Source: Actinomycetospora termitidis (GTDB taxonomy: Bacteria; Actinomycetota; Actinomycetes; Mycobacteriales; Pseudonocardiaceae). Taken from it: 64,000 nt of DNA. Made by a program: the position numbers and the translations under genes. The notes below the pieces were generated by a model, which saw nothing but the letters and a program-made list of their open reading frames with translations, did not search any database and was not told the DNA's origin. The stretch covers positions 682,001-746,000 of the forward strand of contig NZ_JASVWF010000003.1 of the NCBI RefSeq assembly GCF_030286555.1. The letters are read 5' to 3'. Each line of letters starts with the position of its first letter. The stretch's first letter is position 1. Below, in pieces: positions 34,664-44,918 of this stretch.

Positions 34664-35956
34664 TCATGGTGCCATCGACTGCATCCGAGCAGCGTTCCGC
34701 GTGATCGCGAGCGACAGCACGGCCGCGACCGCACACAGCGCGCCCGCGCCCCACCAGGCACCGTCGTAGCTGCCCGTGGTGTCGCGCACGACCCCGGCGC
34801 CGAACGCCGCGAGCGCCGAGCCGACCTGGTGCGAGGCGAACACCCACCCGAAGACGATCGGCCCGCGCGCCCCGAAGCGCTCCCGGCACAGGGCGACCGT
34901 CGGCGGCACCGTCGCCACCCAGTCCAGGCCGTAGAAGACGATGAACGCCCACATCGGCGGCACCGTCGTCGGCGCCAGCAGCAGCGGGAGCACCAGCAGC
35001 GACGCCCCCCGCAGCACGTAGTAGACCGCGAGCAGGCGGCGCGGGTCCCAGCGGTCGGTGAGCCAGCCGGAGAGCACCGTGCCGACGACGTCGAAGACCC
35101 CGACGACGGCGAGCAGCCCGGCCGCCGTCGTCATCGGCATGCCGTGGTCGTGCGCGGCGGGGACGAAGTGGGTGCCGAGCAGGCCGACCGTGGTGGCGCC
35201 ACAGATCGCGAAGCCGCCGGCCAGCAGCCAGAACGTCCTCGTGCGGGCCGCCTCCCCGAGCACCGAGAGGGCGCGGCGCGCGGCCCCTCCGGTGGCCGGC
35301 GGCGCCTCGTCGGCCGCGTCGGTCCCCCCGTGCGGCACGGCCCCGACGTCCCGCGGGTGGTCGCGCAGGAACAGCACGACGACCGGCACGACGACGAGTG
35401 CCCCGCCCGCGACCAGCAGGGACGCCGCCCGCCACCCGATGCTCTCCGACAGCGCGGCCATCAACGGCAGGAACACCAGGCCGCCGGCCGCCTGGGCCGC
35501 CGTCAGGACCCCGCTCACGAGCCCCCGCCGCGCCACGAACCAGCGCCCGGTCACGGTCGCGACGAACGCGAGCGCCATCGACCCGGTGCCGACCCCGACC
35601 AGCACGCCCCAGAGCAGCATCAGCTGCCAGACCTGCGTCATGAACACCGTCAGGCCGCTGCCGGCCGCGACGAGGAGCAGCGCCCACGCCACCACCCGCC
35701 GCATCCCGAAGCGTTCCATCAGCGCCGCCGCGAACGGCGAGATCACCCCGTAGAGCACGAGGTTGATCGACACCGCGGTGGAGATCGTCGCGGTGGACCA
35801 GCCGAACTCGTCGTGCAGCGGTGCGATGAGCACGCCGGGCGCGGAGCGGAAGCCGGCGGCGCCCATGAGGGCGACGAAGGCGGTCGCGGCGACGGCCCAG
35901 GGCCACCAGGTCGTGCGGGTCCGCGCCGTGGTCCGCGCAGGCTCGATGTCGGTCAC
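34664..35956 (-). CDS. MFS transporter (oxalate/monocarboxylate-type)
   Basis: This 430-residue protein has twelve hydrophobic segments, a central hydrophilic loop (about 200-235) and MFS loop motifs between helices 2-3 (MERFGMRR) and 8-9 (GWLTDRWDPRR). The N-terminal layout resembles the OFA/monocarboxylate-porter group. Substrate unknown. The ATG at 35956 is 72 bases from the divergent GlxA-type regulator, which is likely to control it. Confidence 0.85.
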   Translation of the reverse strand: MTDIEPARTTARTRTTWWPWAVAATAFVALMGAAGFRSAPGVLIAPLHDEFGWSTATISTAVSINLVLYGVISPFAAALMERFGMRRVVAWALLLVAAGSGLTVFMTQVWQLMLLWGVLVGVGTGSMALAFVATVTGRWFVARRGLVSGVLTAAQAAGGLVFLPLMAALSESIGWRAASLLVAGGALVVVPVVVLFLRDHPRDVGAVPHGGTDAADEAPPATGGAARRALSVLGEAARTRTFWLLAGGFAICGATTVGLLGTHFVPAAHDHGMPMTTAAGLLAVVGVFDVVGTVLSGWLTDRWDPRRLLAVYYVLRGASLLVLPLLLAPTTVPPMWAFIVFYGLDWVATVPPTVALCRERFGARGPIVFGWVFASHQVGSALAAFGAGVVRDTTGSYDGAWWGAGALCAVAAVLSLAITRNAARMQSMAP

Positions 35957-36028
35957 GGGCGATCACGATGCCGGGTCGGACGACGCGGAACCAGTGGCAG
36001 GAACGCCATTGCGTGCAAGAATCCGGCC

Positions 36029-37012
36029 ATGCCCCACGTCGTCGCGGTGCTCGCGCTCCCACCCGTCGTCGGGTTCGACCTGGCGATCCCGCCGCAGGTC
36101 TTCGGCAGCGCCGAGCGCGACGGGCGCCCGCTCTACGACGTCCGGGTGTGCGGCCTCGAGCCCGGCCCGGTCGCGACGACGGTGGGCTACGCGCTGCACG
36201 TCGAGCACGGCGCCGAGGCACTCGCGGCGGCGGACACCGTGATCGTGCCGGGGACGCACTACGTTCCCGCCCGGCGCGACGGGGTCCTCCCGCCCGAGGT
36301 GCACGCCGCGCTCGCGACGGTGCCCGCACACGCCCGCTGGATGTCGATCTGCACCGGCGCGTTCGTGCTGGCCGCGGCCGGGCGGCTCGGCGGGCGGCGC
36401 GCCACGACCCACTGGGCGCGGGCGGCGGAGCTGCGCCGGCTGCACGACGACGTCGAGATCGACGAGGACGTGCTGTTCGTCGACGAGGGCGACCTCGCGA
36501 CCTCGGCCGGCCTCGCGGCGGGCATCGACCTGTGCCTGCACGTGCTGCGCCGCGACCACGGGGCGGCGGTGGCCAACGAGGTCGCCCGGCACCTCGTGGT
36601 GGCGCCGTGGCGCGACGGCGGGCAGGCGCAGTTCATCGAGCGACCCATTCCCGACGACGACGGCGGGTCGACGGCGGCGACCCGCGTGTGGGCGCGCGAG
36701 CACCTGAGCGAGCCGCTCGACGTCGCGACGCTGTCTCGTCACGCCGCGATGAGCACGCGGACGTTCGCCCGCCGGTTCCGCGCGGAGACCGGCACGTCAC
36801 CGCACGCCTGGGTGCTGGCACAACGGGTGGCCCACGCCCGCCGGCTGCTCGAGTCGACCGACCTGCCGGTGGACCGGGTGGCCGCCGATTCCGGACTGGG
36901 CACCACGTCGTCCCTGCGGGCGCACCTCGCCGCCGACGTCGGGCTGTCGCCGCTCTCCTACCGGCGCACCTTCCGGGCGTCGCCGCCCGCTGCCGACCGC
37001 GCCGGGACCTGA
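36029..37012 (+). CDS. GlxA-family AraC-type regulator (DJ-1/PfpI + HTH)
   Basis: This 327-residue protein has an N-terminal DJ-1/PfpI-like domain (about 1-180; the nucleophile-elbow Cys in SICTGAFVLAAAG) and a C-terminal AraC double helix-turn-helix (about 215-315; DVATLSRHAAMSTRTFARRF and LGTTSSLRAHL). Family members sense small amides, betaines or choline products. AAGAAT lies 6 bases before the ATG. It is divergent from the MFS gene, its probable target, and convergent with coaX. Confidence 0.88.
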   Translation: MPHVVAVLALPPVVGFDLAIPPQVFGSAERDGRPLYDVRVCGLEPGPVATTVGYALHVEHGAEALAAADTVIVPGTHYVPARRDGVLPPEVHAALATVPAHARWMSICTGAFVLAAAGRLGGRRATTHWARAAELRRLHDDVEIDEDVLFVDEGDLATSAGLAAGIDLCLHVLRRDHGAAVANEVARHLVVAPWRDGGQAQFIERPIPDDDGGSTAATRVWAREHLSEPLDVATLSRHAAMSTRTFARRFRAETGTSPHAWVLAQRVAHARRLLESTDLPVDRVAADSGLGTTSSLRAHLAADVGLSPLSYRRTFRASPPAADRAGT

Positions 37013-37019
37013 ATCACGC

Positions 37020-37862
37020 TCAGCGGCGAGCGCGCCGCTCCTCGCGGGCCCGCGCCGCCTCCCGCACCCGCCCGAACACGAGGCGCAGGCCCTGGAGGGT
37101 CAGGTCGGGGACGTGGTGGGTGACCGTGCTGCACTCGGGGGCGACCACGGGCGCCAGACCACCGCACGCGACGACCGCCACCGGCCCACGACCCGCCGTG
37201 TCCTTCGCGGCGATCTCCGCACCGATCCGGCGCACGAGCCCGTCGACCATCGCCGCCGCGCCGAGCACGAGACCCGCCTGCATGCTCTCGACGGTCGAGC
37301 GGCCCAGCACGGTGCGCGGCGCGACCAGCTCCACCGGACGCAGGCCGGCCGCCCGCACCGCGAGCGCGTCCGCGGACACCGCCACGCCCGCCGCGAGGGC
37401 GCCGCCCAGGAACTCGCCGTCGGCGGAGACGCCGTCGACGGTGGTCGAGGTCCCGAACGTCACCACCACGCACGGTCCGCCGAGGAGCTGGTGCGCGGCG
37501 AGGGCCTGCACCACCCGGTCCGCGCCGACCTCCTTGGGGTTGTCGACGAGCAGGGGCACGCCGGTCCGCACGCCCGGCTCGACCAGGACGTGCGGCACCC
37601 CGACGAAGTGCTTGTCGAGCATCCCGCGCAGCTCGCGGAGCAGGGCGGGGACCGTCGAGAGGGCGGCCACCCCGTCGACCTCGGCGAGCAACGGCCCGAG
37701 CATGCCGCGGACGGTCAGCGCGAGCTCGTCGGCGGTCGCCCGTCGCTCCGTACGTATCCGCGCGTCCCAGCGGGACGGGACCGCGGCCCCGTCGTCGAGA
37801 ACGCCCCGGGGGTAGAGCGCGAGCGCCGTCTGCGTGTTGCCGACGTCGATGCAGAGCAGCAC
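37020..37862 (-). CDS. coaX: Type III pantothenate kinase
   Basis: This 280-residue kinase catalyses the first step of CoA synthesis. ASKHA motifs are visible: DVGNTQT at the N-terminus, GADRVV, and FGTSTTVDGV with GGALAAGVAVSADAL. The C-terminus is Arg-rich. It starts with GTG at 37862, 32 bases after panD, in the panC-panD-coaX order of mycobacteria. Confidence 0.95.
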   Translation of the reverse strand: MLLCIDVGNTQTALALYPRGVLDDGAAVPSRWDARIRTERRATADELALTVRGMLGPLLAEVDGVAALSTVPALLRELRGMLDKHFVGVPHVLVEPGVRTGVPLLVDNPKEVGADRVVQALAAHQLLGGPCVVVTFGTSTTVDGVSADGEFLGGALAAGVAVSADALAVRAAGLRPVELVAPRTVLGRSTVESMQAGLVLGAAAMVDGLVRRIGAEIAAKDTAGRGPVAVVACGGLAPVVAPECSTVTHHVPDLTLQGLRLVFGRVREAARAREERRARR

Positions 37863-37893
37863 GCCCGCTCCCCCGTCGCTCCGCCCGCCCTTC

Positions 37894-38328
37894 TCAGTTC
37901 AGCGCGGCGGCCCGCGTGCCCGGCACCAGCAGCGACGCCTCGGGGGCGTCGGCCGGGACGAACGCCGGGTCCGACCCCTCGTCGAGCACCCGGTTGCGGT
38001 CGTCGACGAAGACCACCCGCGGCTGGTAGCGGCGCGCCTCGGCGTCGTCCATCTGCCCGTAGGCGATGAGGATGACGAGGTCGCCGGGGTGCACCAGGTG
38101 CGCCGCGGCTCCGTTGATCCCGATGACGCCGGAGCCGGCCTCACCGGGGATCACGTAGGTCTCGAGGCGGGCGCCGTTGGTGACGTCGACGATCGCGACC
38201 TGCTCGCCCTCGAGCAGGTCGGCCGCCGCCATGAGGTCGGTGTCGACGGTGACCGACCCGACGTAGTGCAGGTCCGCGTCGGTGACCGTCGCCCGGTGGA
38301 TCTTGGACTTGAGCATCGTGCGCAGCAT
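37894..38328 (-). CDS. panD: Aspartate 1-decarboxylase
   Basis: This 144-residue pyruvoyl enzyme makes beta-alanine from aspartate. The self-cleavage site G24-S25 (HYVGSVTVD) is intact, as are [14 protein letters not shown] and ILIAYGQM. The sequence starts [14 protein letters not shown] as in M. tuberculosis PanD. The ATG overlaps the panC stop by one base (TGATG). The C-terminal tail (about 115-144) corresponds to the part implicated in pyrazinoic acid binding in mycobacteria. Confidence 0.97.
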   Translation of the reverse strand: MLRTMLKSKIHRATVTDADLHYVGSVTVDTDLMAAADLLEGEQVAIVDVTNGARLETYVIPGEAGSGVIGINGAAAHLVHPGDLVILIAYGQMDDAEARRYQPRVVFVDDRNRVLDEGSDPAFVPADAPEASLLVPGTRAAALN

Positions 38329-39245
38329 CAGACTCTCTCCGTCACCGAGACGTGGGCGTTGTCGATCAGGCGGGTGGTCCCGAGTCGGGCGGCGATCAGC
38401 AGGCGGGCGTCGCCGATGGTCGGGGTCGGGCCGAGGTCGGGGTCGCGCAGCTCGACGTAGTCGACGTCGAGCGCGGGCTCGGCGGCCAGGACCTCGCGGG
38501 CCGCGGCGACGACCGCCTCCGGTCCCTGCTCGCCGGCGTACTGGCCCGCGGACAGCGCGGCGGAGATCGTGACCGCCTGCTGCCGCTGGAGCTCGTCGAG
38601 GTAGGCGTTGCGGCTCGACCGGGCGAGGCCGTCGCGCTCGCGCACGGTGGGGACGCCGACGACGTGGACGTCGATGTCGAGGTCGCGCACCATGCGGCGG
38701 ATCAGGGCCAGCTGCTGCCAGTCCTTCTCGCCGAAGAACGCGACGTCGGGGACCGTGATCGCGAACAGCTTGTTGACCACGGTCAGCATCCCGGCGAAGT
38801 GCCCCGGGCGGGCGGCGCCCTCGAGCTGGTCGCCGAGCGGGCCGGGGTCGATGCCCGTGGTGAAGCCGGCGGGGTACATGGTGTCGACCTCGGGGGCGAA
38901 CACCAGCTCGACGCCCTCCTCGCGGCACATGTCGAGGTCGGCCTCGAACGCCCGCGGGTAGCGGCCGAAGTCCTCGGTCGGCCCGAACTGGCGCGGGTTG
39001 ACGAAGATCGACACCACCGTCGTCGACCCCGGGATCGAGCGGGCGCGGCGCATCAGCTCGCGGTGCCCGTCGTGCAGGGCGCCCATCGTCGGGACGAGGG
39101 TGACCCGCCGACCGCCGCCCCGCAGGGCCTTCGTCACGCGGCGCAGGGTGTTCGGGTCGGTGTGGACGGTCAGGCCGTCCTTCGCGAATCGCGGCTTCGC
39201 GCGCCCGAGCAGGTCGTGCGTACGGAGGCTGGAGGGGCGGGTCAC
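38328..39245 (-). CDS. panC: Pantothenate synthetase
   Basis: This 305-residue ligase joins pantoate and beta-alanine. [11 protein letters not shown] (HIGH-like), [21 protein letters not shown] and SSRNAYL (KMSKS-like) are present. The GTG at 39245 overlaps the upstream DUF2520 stop (GTGA) and gives an N-terminal extension of about 35 residues before the catalytic core, similar to mycobacterial PanC. Confidence 0.96.
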   Translation of the reverse strand: MTRPSSLRTHDLLGRAKPRFAKDGLTVHTDPNTLRRVTKALRGGGRRVTLVPTMGALHDGHRELMRRARSIPGSTTVVSIFVNPRQFGPTEDFGRYPRAFEADLDMCREEGVELVFAPEVDTMYPAGFTTGIDPGPLGDQLEGAARPGHFAGMLTVVNKLFAITVPDVAFFGEKDWQQLALIRRMVRDLDIDVHVVGVPTVRERDGLARSSRNAYLDELQRQQAVTISAALSAGQYAGEQGPEAVVAAAREVLAAEPALDVDYVELRDPDLGPTPTIGDARLLIAARLGTTRLIDNAHVSVTERV

Positions 39246-40189
39246 GGCGTGTGCCTCTCGAAGGTCTCGACGACCGCGGTGAACTCGTCGTCGCCGATCA
39301 GCCCGTTCCCGTGCGCCCGCTCGGCGGTGCGGCGGGCGAGGGCGCGGTACAGCTCGGCGGACTCCGGCGCGCGGGCGTCCAGGTGGCGGAGATGGGTGGC
39401 GACGGTGCCCGCGTCGCCGCGGACGACCGGCCCGGTCAGGGCGCGGTCCCCGAGCCGCAGGGCGTTGTCCAGGGCCGCGGACAGCAGCGGCGCGAGCACC
39501 CGCTCGGCCGGCTCGATCCCGGCGTCGCGCAGCAGGTCGGCGGCCTCCCGGACCAGCGTGATCAGGTGGTTCGCCCCGTGGGCCAGCGCCGCGTGGTAGA
39601 GCGGGCGCATCTCCTCGGGGATCCGCACCGGCTCGGCGCCGATCTCGACGACGAGCGCCTCCCCGACGAGCCACGCCGCCTCGGCGTCCTCGGTCGGGGT
39701 GCTGTTCGCCGTCACGCCGACGCAGGCCCCGGACAGGCGGGTGACGTCCTCGGCGCGCCCGGTGATCGTCATGGCCGGGTGCAGGGCGATCGGGAGGACG
39801 TCGTGCTCCGCGGCCGGCCCCAGCACGCCGACGCCGTGCGAGCCGCAGGTGTGCACCAGGATCTGCCCTGGGCGCAGGCATCCCGCGGCGGCGAGACCGC
39901 GCACCAGGCCGGGCAGGACGTCGTCGGGCACGGCGAGCAGGGCCAGGTCCGCGCGGCGCACCACCTCGTCGGGCGGGAGGACCTCCGCGTCGGGCAGCAG
40001 GGCCTCGGCGCGGGCGCGGGAGGCGCGGGACACCGCGGACGTGGCGACGACCGTGTGCCCGGCGGCCGCGAGCGCGGCCCCCATCACGGAGCCGACCCGC
40101 CCGGCGGAGACCACGCCGACGTCGAGACGCGCTGGCCTGGGCCCGGCGTCCCCCTGACGGGAGCCGGCGTCACTGCCGGAGGCGATCAC
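39242..40189 (-). CDS. Rossmann/DUF2520 dehydrogenase-like protein
   Basis: This 315-residue protein has an N-terminal NAD(P) Rossmann domain ([21 protein letters not shown]) and a C-terminal helical DUF2520 domain (about 165-300; [17 protein letters not shown]). It is the Rv3603c ortholog by sequence and position. A ketopantoate-reductase-like role has been proposed for some such proteins because of the panC linkage; unproven. GTG start at 40189. AGGGTA at 40262-40267 gives TACCCT on this strand as a candidate -10. Confidence 0.88.
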   Translation of the reverse strand: MIASGSDAGSRQGDAGPRPARLDVGVVSAGRVGSVMGAALAAAGHTVVATSAVSRASRARAEALLPDAEVLPPDEVVRRADLALLAVPDDVLPGLVRGLAAAGCLRPGQILVHTCGSHGVGVLGPAAEHDVLPIALHPAMTITGRAEDVTRLSGACVGVTANSTPTEDAEAAWLVGEALVVEIGAEPVRIPEEMRPLYHAALAHGANHLITLVREAADLLRDAGIEPAERVLAPLLSAALDNALRLGDRALTGPVVRGDAGTVATHLRHLDARAPESAELYRALARRTAERAHGNGLIGDDEFTAVVETFERHTP

Positions 40190-40558
40190 GAGGACACCCC
40201 TTCACCACGGTCGTCGTTCCCGTCCCGCTCGGTGGAGCGGGTACCGGACGATGCGCCCGCGAGGGTAGACGCGCCGGGAGGCCCGGGAGCGGATCGGTGA
40301 TCGAGGCGACACCGGGTGACGGCAATGGGCCACTGCCGGCGTCAGACGCGCGACGGGCGCCATCCACTCATCGGCCGCCGTCACCGGCGCCCACCTTGTC
40401 GCGGCGAACCACAACGACAAGGTGCCCGGGCCCAGCTTGTCGCGGCCTCCCGCGCCCACCCGCACACCTTGTCGTTCGGAATCACAACGACAAGGCGAGC
40501 CCGGGACGCCGAGAACCCGCGACAAGGGTGACCGCCACCGCCCGGCCGCCTCTCCACC
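40190..40558. other. 369-bp intergenic region holding a repeat element
   Basis: This lies between the PrsW gene (ends 40559) and DUF2520 (starts 40189). It contains the DUF2520 promoter near 40260 and copy 3 of the TTGTCG element; nothing else is recognisable. Confidence 0.65.
40394..40526 (+). repeat. Nested TTGTCG palindromic element, copy 3
   Basis: The accessory 29-base box is at 40394-40422, outer arms at 40436-40445 and 40517-40526, and the inner palindrome at 40467-40495 (arms CCTTGTCGTT / AACGACAAGG). Spacings are identical to copy 1. Confidence 0.85.
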
Positions 40559-41872
40559 TCAGTACCGCTGCGTCGGCTGATCCCAGGGTCCCGACGGCGG
40601 GTACGGCGGCTGCTGCGGGTACGGGGGTCCGGGAGGACCTGCCGTCGGGAAGGGGCCGGTCGGAGGACGGGGCCCCGGCGGCGGACCCATCGGCGGGCCG
40701 GGCGGAGGGCCCGGCGGCTGCGGCGGCCCGCCCTGGTGCGGGACGCCGGGCGCGTTGACGGCGGCCATGCGGGTCCGGACGACGTTGTCGAGCAGCTCGG
40801 CGTGCCAGCGGGGGTCCGGCGGGATGGCGCCACGCTCGGCCCGGGCCCGCAGGAAGGCGAGTTCGGACACGGCGTGCTGGTAGTGCACGACGGCGGAGGC
40901 GGCGGGCTTCCCCGCGGTGCGCCGGACGGCCGTGAGCCAGCGGCGCCGGCCCGACATGCTGCCCAGCAGCGGGACCTCGCTCTCGGCGATCCAGCCGGCC
41001 GCGGCGAACCCCGGCATCTGGCGCGCCAGGACCTCCTTCTCCCGGCGTCGCTGCCAGACCACGAGCCCGATGAGCGCGACGAAGAGCGGCACCATGATGA
41101 GGATGTAGATGCCGAAGAAGCCGGGACCGAGCTGGGTCGCGGAGTTCCACAGGGCGTGCAGGATCACCGCGAGGACGTAGCCCAGGAGGATCGCCCCGGC
41201 GCCGAGCGCACGGGAGCGCACGCTGGCGGCGATCCCGACCCCGATGCCCGTCATCGCGGTGAACAGCGGGTGGGCGAACGGGGAGAGCACGCCGCGCAGG
41301 ATGAAGGTGACGATCACGCCCGCCACCGGGGCGGTGCCGTCGTCGGTGAAGGCGCGGCCGAAGTAGATGATGTTCTCGGTGAACGCGAAGCCGGCGCCGA
41401 CGAAGCCGGCGTAGACGATCCCGTCGACGACGCCGTCGAACTCGCGCCGCCGGAACAGCAGCAGCCCGACCACGAAGGCGCCCTTGACGAACTCCTCGAC
41501 CAGCGGCGCCGAGATCACCGCCCCGACCACGTCGCCCTGCCCCTGGCCCAGCAGGAGCTCCGCGGCGAGGACGGCGCTGGAGTTGATGATCAGTGCGACG
41601 AGGGCTGCGAAGCCGGCGCCCCACAAGAACGCGCCGAGCAGCAGGCGGGGCGGCTCGGGTTCCCAGCGGTCGACCCAGGCGAACGCGAGCAGTACCGGCC
41701 CGACCGGCAGCACCGCGCAGATCGCGCCGACGATGACGCCGGCGGCCCCGATCTCGGTGCTCGCGAGGCCGATGGCCGCCAGCGCGCAGACCCCCAGCAC
41801 GATCAGCCCGACCACCGGCCAGACGAGCGTGCGTCGCTGTTGGGGAGCGAGCCGAACGGGTGAGGCGATCAC
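40559..41872 (-). CDS. PrsW-family intramembrane metalloprotease
   Basis: This 437-residue membrane protein has eight or so transmembrane segments. PrsW motifs are visible: EEFVK (E126, E127, K130), the ENIIYF box (E166, N167), H201 (FAHPLFTAMTG) and HALWN. The C-terminal ~70 residues are a Pro/Gly-rich cytosolic tail ending in PYPPSGPWDQPTQRY. PrsW cleaves anti-sigma factors in Bacillus; the actinobacterial substrate is unknown. The GTG at 41872 lies 8 bases from TACCCT (41886-41881), so it is probably leaderless. Confidence 0.88.
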   Translation of the reverse strand: MIASPVRLAPQQRRTLVWPVVGLIVLGVCALAAIGLASTEIGAAGVIVGAICAVLPVGPVLLAFAWVDRWEPEPPRLLLGAFLWGAGFAALVALIINSSAVLAAELLLGQGQGDVVGAVISAPLVEEFVKGAFVVGLLLFRRREFDGVVDGIVYAGFVGAGFAFTENIIYFGRAFTDDGTAPVAGVIVTFILRGVLSPFAHPLFTAMTGIGVGIAASVRSRALGAGAILLGYVLAVILHALWNSATQLGPGFFGIYILIMVPLFVALIGLVVWQRRREKEVLARQMPGFAAAGWIAESEVPLLGSMSGRRRWLTAVRRTAGKPAASAVVHYQHAVSELAFLRARAERGAIPPDPRWHAELLDNVVRTRMAAVNAPGVPHQGGPPQPPGPPPGPPMGPPPGPRPPTGPFPTAGPPGPPYPQQPPYPPSGPWDQPTQRY

Positions 41873-41919
41873 CCTGCCGCAGGGTAGTGGCTCACGCCGT
41901 CAGCGGCGGGACGGGCCGG

Positions 41920-42597
41920 TCAGCGCGGGGGACGACGGCGGCGGTCCTCGGCGTGCGCTGCGAGGAGTTCGGCCACGGTGCGCCCGCCGGTTCCGCGGCC
42001 CGGGGCGGACGGGTGGGAGATCTCGTTGACGTGCTGGCGGGGCAGGCGGGGCGGGTCGGGGGCGGCGGGGACCTCGGGCCGCGGGGGCGGTGCGGGTCGC
42101 CGGCGGCCCTCGGAGGCCACGACCTGCAGCGGCGGGGCGGGCGTGACGGCGCGGGTCTCGGCGTTCTCCAGGTGCGAGCGCAGCCGCTCGACCTCGGCCC
42201 GCAGCCCAGCCATCTCCTGCCCGGCCTCGGCGGCCACCTCGCGGCGCACCGACTGCTCCACGGTGAGCTCGTGCTCCCGGCGGGCGTCGATCTCGGCGTT
42301 CAGCTCCAGCTCGTAGGTGCGCCGCATCGACTCCAGCTCGCGCTCCGCGGCCTCGCCGCCCTGCCCGCTGCGCCGGGCGAGCGCCGCGACCGCGAGCAGC
42401 GCCGCCCACAGGCCGGCGACGACGCCGAGCCGCAGCATCCGGGGGTCGTCGGCGAGGACGACCGTCCCCGCGGCCAGCGCCGCGCACACCGCGGTGGCGC
42501 CGAGCAGCACGCGGACCACGGGGTCGCCGGGACGCCCGCCGCCCGCGGCGGGGGACGAGCGGGACCCACGACGCCGGTCCGGCCCCGGGGCTGCCAT
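41920..42597 (-). CDS. Membrane-anchored coiled-coil protein (Rv3604c position)
   Basis: This 225-residue protein has two hydrophobic helices (about 28-45 and 52-70), then a charged helical coiled-coil segment (about 75-150; ELNAEIDARREHELTVEQ), and ends in a Pro/Arg-rich tail. It occupies the place of Rv3604c. The ATG at 42597 sits 6 bases after TACGCT (42609-42604), suggesting its own leaderless promoter at the end of the folate operon. Function unknown. Confidence 0.72.
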   Translation of the reverse strand: MAAPGPDRRRGSRSSPAAGGGRPGDPVVRVLLGATAVCAALAAGTVVLADDPRMLRLGVVAGLWAALLAVAALARRSGQGGEAAERELESMRRTYELELNAEIDARREHELTVEQSVRREVAAEAGQEMAGLRAEVERLRSHLENAETRAVTPAPPLQVVASEGRRRPAPPPRPEVPAAPDPPRLPRQHVNEISHPSAPGRGTGGRTVAELLAAHAEDRRRRPPR

Positions 42598-42677
42598 GCG
42601 GCGAGCGTACCCACCGCGACCGGGCGACCACGGTCCGGTCCGGTTCGTCGGGATCGACGACGGGACCGGTGCCCGGT

Positions 42678-43148
42678 TCAGCGGTGCTGTTCCGGCTCCC
42701 GGGTCTCCGGGTCGTCCGGGGTGCGGCAGCTCCACTCGAGGGCGAGCGCAGCCCCGACGAGGACGGCCGACCCGACGATCCCGACGACCGCCGCCCCGGT
42801 GTCCGACGCCGCCGCGGCCACCTGGGCGCGGCGGGGCAGCACGTGCGCGAGGACCCCGCACCAGGCCCCGCCCACCAGTGCCCCGGCCAGCGCCGACGCC
42901 TTGGCCAGGGCGACCGCCCGGGCGGCGGACAGCGCGTCGACCGGGCGGGCGCCCGGACGCCGCCGGATCCGCCGGTACAGGACGATCGCGACCCCGCCCT
43001 CGATCAGGCCCAGGACGAGGAACGTCAGCCCGGCCGGCACGGGCAGCGGCGGCAGCGAGCCGTAGAGCAGCCCGAGCAGCAGGTTCGTCACCAGCCCGGC
43101 CGCGACCGCGATGACCAGCAGGACCGACGGGCTGGTGCGGGTGGTCAC
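42678..43148 (-). CDS. DUF3180 membrane protein
   Basis: This 156-residue protein has four transmembrane helices (about 8-28, 37-55, 80-103, 118-138), corresponding to DUF3180 (Rv3605c). The GTG overlaps the folK stop (GTGA). Its constant position after folK suggests a link to folate or cell-envelope work, but the role is not known. Confidence 0.85.
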   Translation of the reverse strand: MTTRTSPSVLLVIAVAAGLVTNLLLGLLYGSLPPLPVPAGLTFLVLGLIEGGVAIVLYRRIRRRPGARPVDALSAARAVALAKASALAGALVGGAWCGVLAHVLPRRAQVAAAASDTGAAVVGIVGSAVLVGAALALEWSCRTPDDPETREPEQHR

Positions 43149-43654
43149 GGGCGACCCTCCACCGCCACGCCCGCCCGCTCCGCGTCGGGCAGGGCGGCCA
43201 CCAGGTCGGACACCCGGCCGCGGCCGGGCACCTCGTCGTCGGGCGCGATCTCGGCCCACGGCACGAGGACGAAGGCCCGTTCCTGCAGCCGCGGGTGGGG
43301 CAGCACCAGGACGGGGTCGTCACTGGTGACGGGGGTGCCGTCCGGCTCGGCGACGGTGAGGACGTCGACGTCGAGGGTGCGCGGCCCCCAGCGCACGGCC
43401 GCCCCGGAACGGTCCCGGGCCCGGTCCGCCTCGAGCGCCTGCGCCCGGTCGAGCCACGTCCGGGCGTCGGCCTGCGGGTCGTCCACGACGACGACGAGGT
43501 TGAGGAAGTCGTCCTGGTCCACGCCGCCCCAGGGCGCGGTGCGGTAGGTCGAGGACACCGCCCGGAGCCACGGGGCCGTCGCGGCGAGCACGGCCGCGAG
43601 GTGGCCGCGGCGGTCACCGACGTTCGACCCGACGGAGAGCACGGCGCGGGTCAC
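43145..43654 (-). CDS. folK: 6-hydroxymethyl-7,8-dihydropterin pyrophosphokinase
   Basis: This 169-residue HPPK activates the pterin for dihydropteroate synthesis. [13 protein letters not shown] at the N-terminus, [24 protein letters not shown] (metal-binding Asp pair) and [13 protein letters not shown] are all family hallmarks. The GTG overlaps the folB stop by 4 bases. Confidence 0.95.
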   Translation of the reverse strand: MTRAVLSVGSNVGDRRGHLAAVLAATAPWLRAVSSTYRTAPWGGVDQDDFLNLVVVVDDPQADARTWLDRAQALEADRARDRSGAAVRWGPRTLDVDVLTVAEPDGTPVTSDDPVLVLPHPRLQERAFVLVPWAEIAPDDEVPGRGRVSDLVAALPDAERAGVAVEGRP

Positions 43655-44055
43655 GGGCCCACCGTCGCGACGTCGCGTCGACGCCGGATCCGTACGGCCA
43701 CGTCCTCGAACGGCCGTTGGATCGGCGCCTGCGGCTTGTGCAGGGTGACCTCCACCTCGACGACCCGCGGATCGTCGAGCACGACGGCGGCCACGTCGGC
43801 CGCGACCGCCTCGATCAGCGACCGCGGCGGGCCCTCGACGACGGCCGCGGCGGCCTCGGCGAGCGCGCCGTAGTCGACGGTCTCGGTGAGGTCGTCGCTC
43901 GCGCCGGCCGGGGCGAGGTCGACGTGCAGGACGAGGTCCAGGACGAAGTCCTGGCCGTCGCGCCGCTCGTGGTCGAACACGCCGTGCCGCCCGTGCACCC
44001 GGAGGCCGCGCAGTTCGATCGTGTCGGCGGCGGGCGACCGCTCCGCGCCGCTCAC
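43651..44055 (-). CDS. folB: Dihydroneopterin aldolase
   Basis: This 134-residue enzyme cleaves dihydroneopterin to 6-hydroxymethyl-dihydropterin and glycolaldehyde. [18 protein letters not shown] (with the catalytic Glu), TETVDYGAL and [17 protein letters not shown] (catalytic Lys) are visible. The GTG at 44055 overlaps folP's stop (GTGA). Confidence 0.95.
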   Translation of the reverse strand: MSGAERSPAADTIELRGLRVHGRHGVFDHERRDGQDFVLDLVLHVDLAPAGASDDLTETVDYGALAEAAAAVVEGPPRSLIEAVAADVAAVVLDDPRVVEVEVTLHKPQAPIQRPFEDVAVRIRRRRDVATVGP

Positions 44056-44915
44056 GACTCGGCCCGCGCCGCCCGCGAGGTGCCCCAGTGCCAGGCGGCC
44101 GCCACGGCGACGGCGTCGAGCGAGGCCCCGACCTCGTGGACCCGCACGCCCCAGGCGCCCGCGTTGGCCGCGAGGGCGGAGACGGCCGCCGTCGCCTGCT
44201 CGCGGCCGTCCGGCGGGCGCGGGGTGCCGTCCTCCTCGGCGAGCAGGGCCCCGAGGAACCGTTTGCGGGACGCCCCGACGAGCACCGGGAAACCGAGGGA
44301 GGTGAACACGTCGAGCTTGCGCAGCAGCTGCCAGTTGTGGGCCGCCGTCTTCGCGAACCCGAGACCGGGGTCGAGCACCAACCGCGCGGGGTCGACCCCG
44401 GCGAGCACGGCCCGGTCGATCTGCTCGATCATCTCGGCGAGGACCTCCCCGACGACGTCCTCGTAGGTCGCCAGGTTCTGCATCCGGTCCGAGTGCCCTC
44501 GCCAGTGCATGAGGACCCACCCGCACGCGGCGTCGGCCACCACTCGCGCCATCGCGGGGTCGGCCAGGCCGCCGGACACGTCGTTGACCAGTTCCGCGCC
44601 GGCCTCCAGGGCCTTGCCGGCGACCTCGGCGCGGGTCGTGTCCACGCTGACGCGCACGCCCTCGGCGACGAGTTCGGCGACGACGGGGACGACCCGCTCG
44701 ATCTCGGTGGCGGCGTCGACCCGCTGGGCCCCCGGGCGCGTGGACTCGCCGCCCACGTCGACGTAGGTCGCGCCGCGGCGGGCCATCGCGACGCCGTGCG
44801 CGACGGCGTCGTCCCGGTCCAGCCAGCGGCCGCCGTCCGAGAACGAGTCCGGGGTGACGTTCAGGACGCCCATCACCAGGCAGTGGTTCGGGCGGGGGAG
44901 CGAGACGGGCGCCAC
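44052..44915 (-). CDS. folP: Dihydropteroate synthase
   Basis: This 287-residue TIM-barrel enzyme condenses pABA with the pterin and is the sulfonamide target. [26 protein letters not shown] and GASRKRFLG are intact, matching functional FolP1 rather than the inactive FolP2. The GTG start is 3 bases after the folE stop. Confidence 0.96.
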   Translation of the reverse strand: MAPVSLPRPNHCLVMGVLNVTPDSFSDGGRWLDRDDAVAHGVAMARRGATYVDVGGESTRPGAQRVDAATEIERVVPVVAELVAEGVRVSVDTTRAEVAGKALEAGAELVNDVSGGLADPAMARVVADAACGWVLMHWRGHSDRMQNLATYEDVVGEVLAEMIEQIDRAVLAGVDPARLVLDPGLGFAKTAAHNWQLLRKLDVFTSLGFPVLVGASRKRFLGALLAEEDGTPRPPDGREQATAAVSALAANAGAWGVRVHEVGASLDAVAVAAAWHWGTSRAARAES

Positions 44916-44918
44916 GGG

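Noticed and set aside
37894-38928. Long minus-strand frame containing panD with an N-terminal extension
   Set aside because: The extension is out-of-frame panC sequence. PanD begins with the family-standard MLRTMLKSK at 38328.
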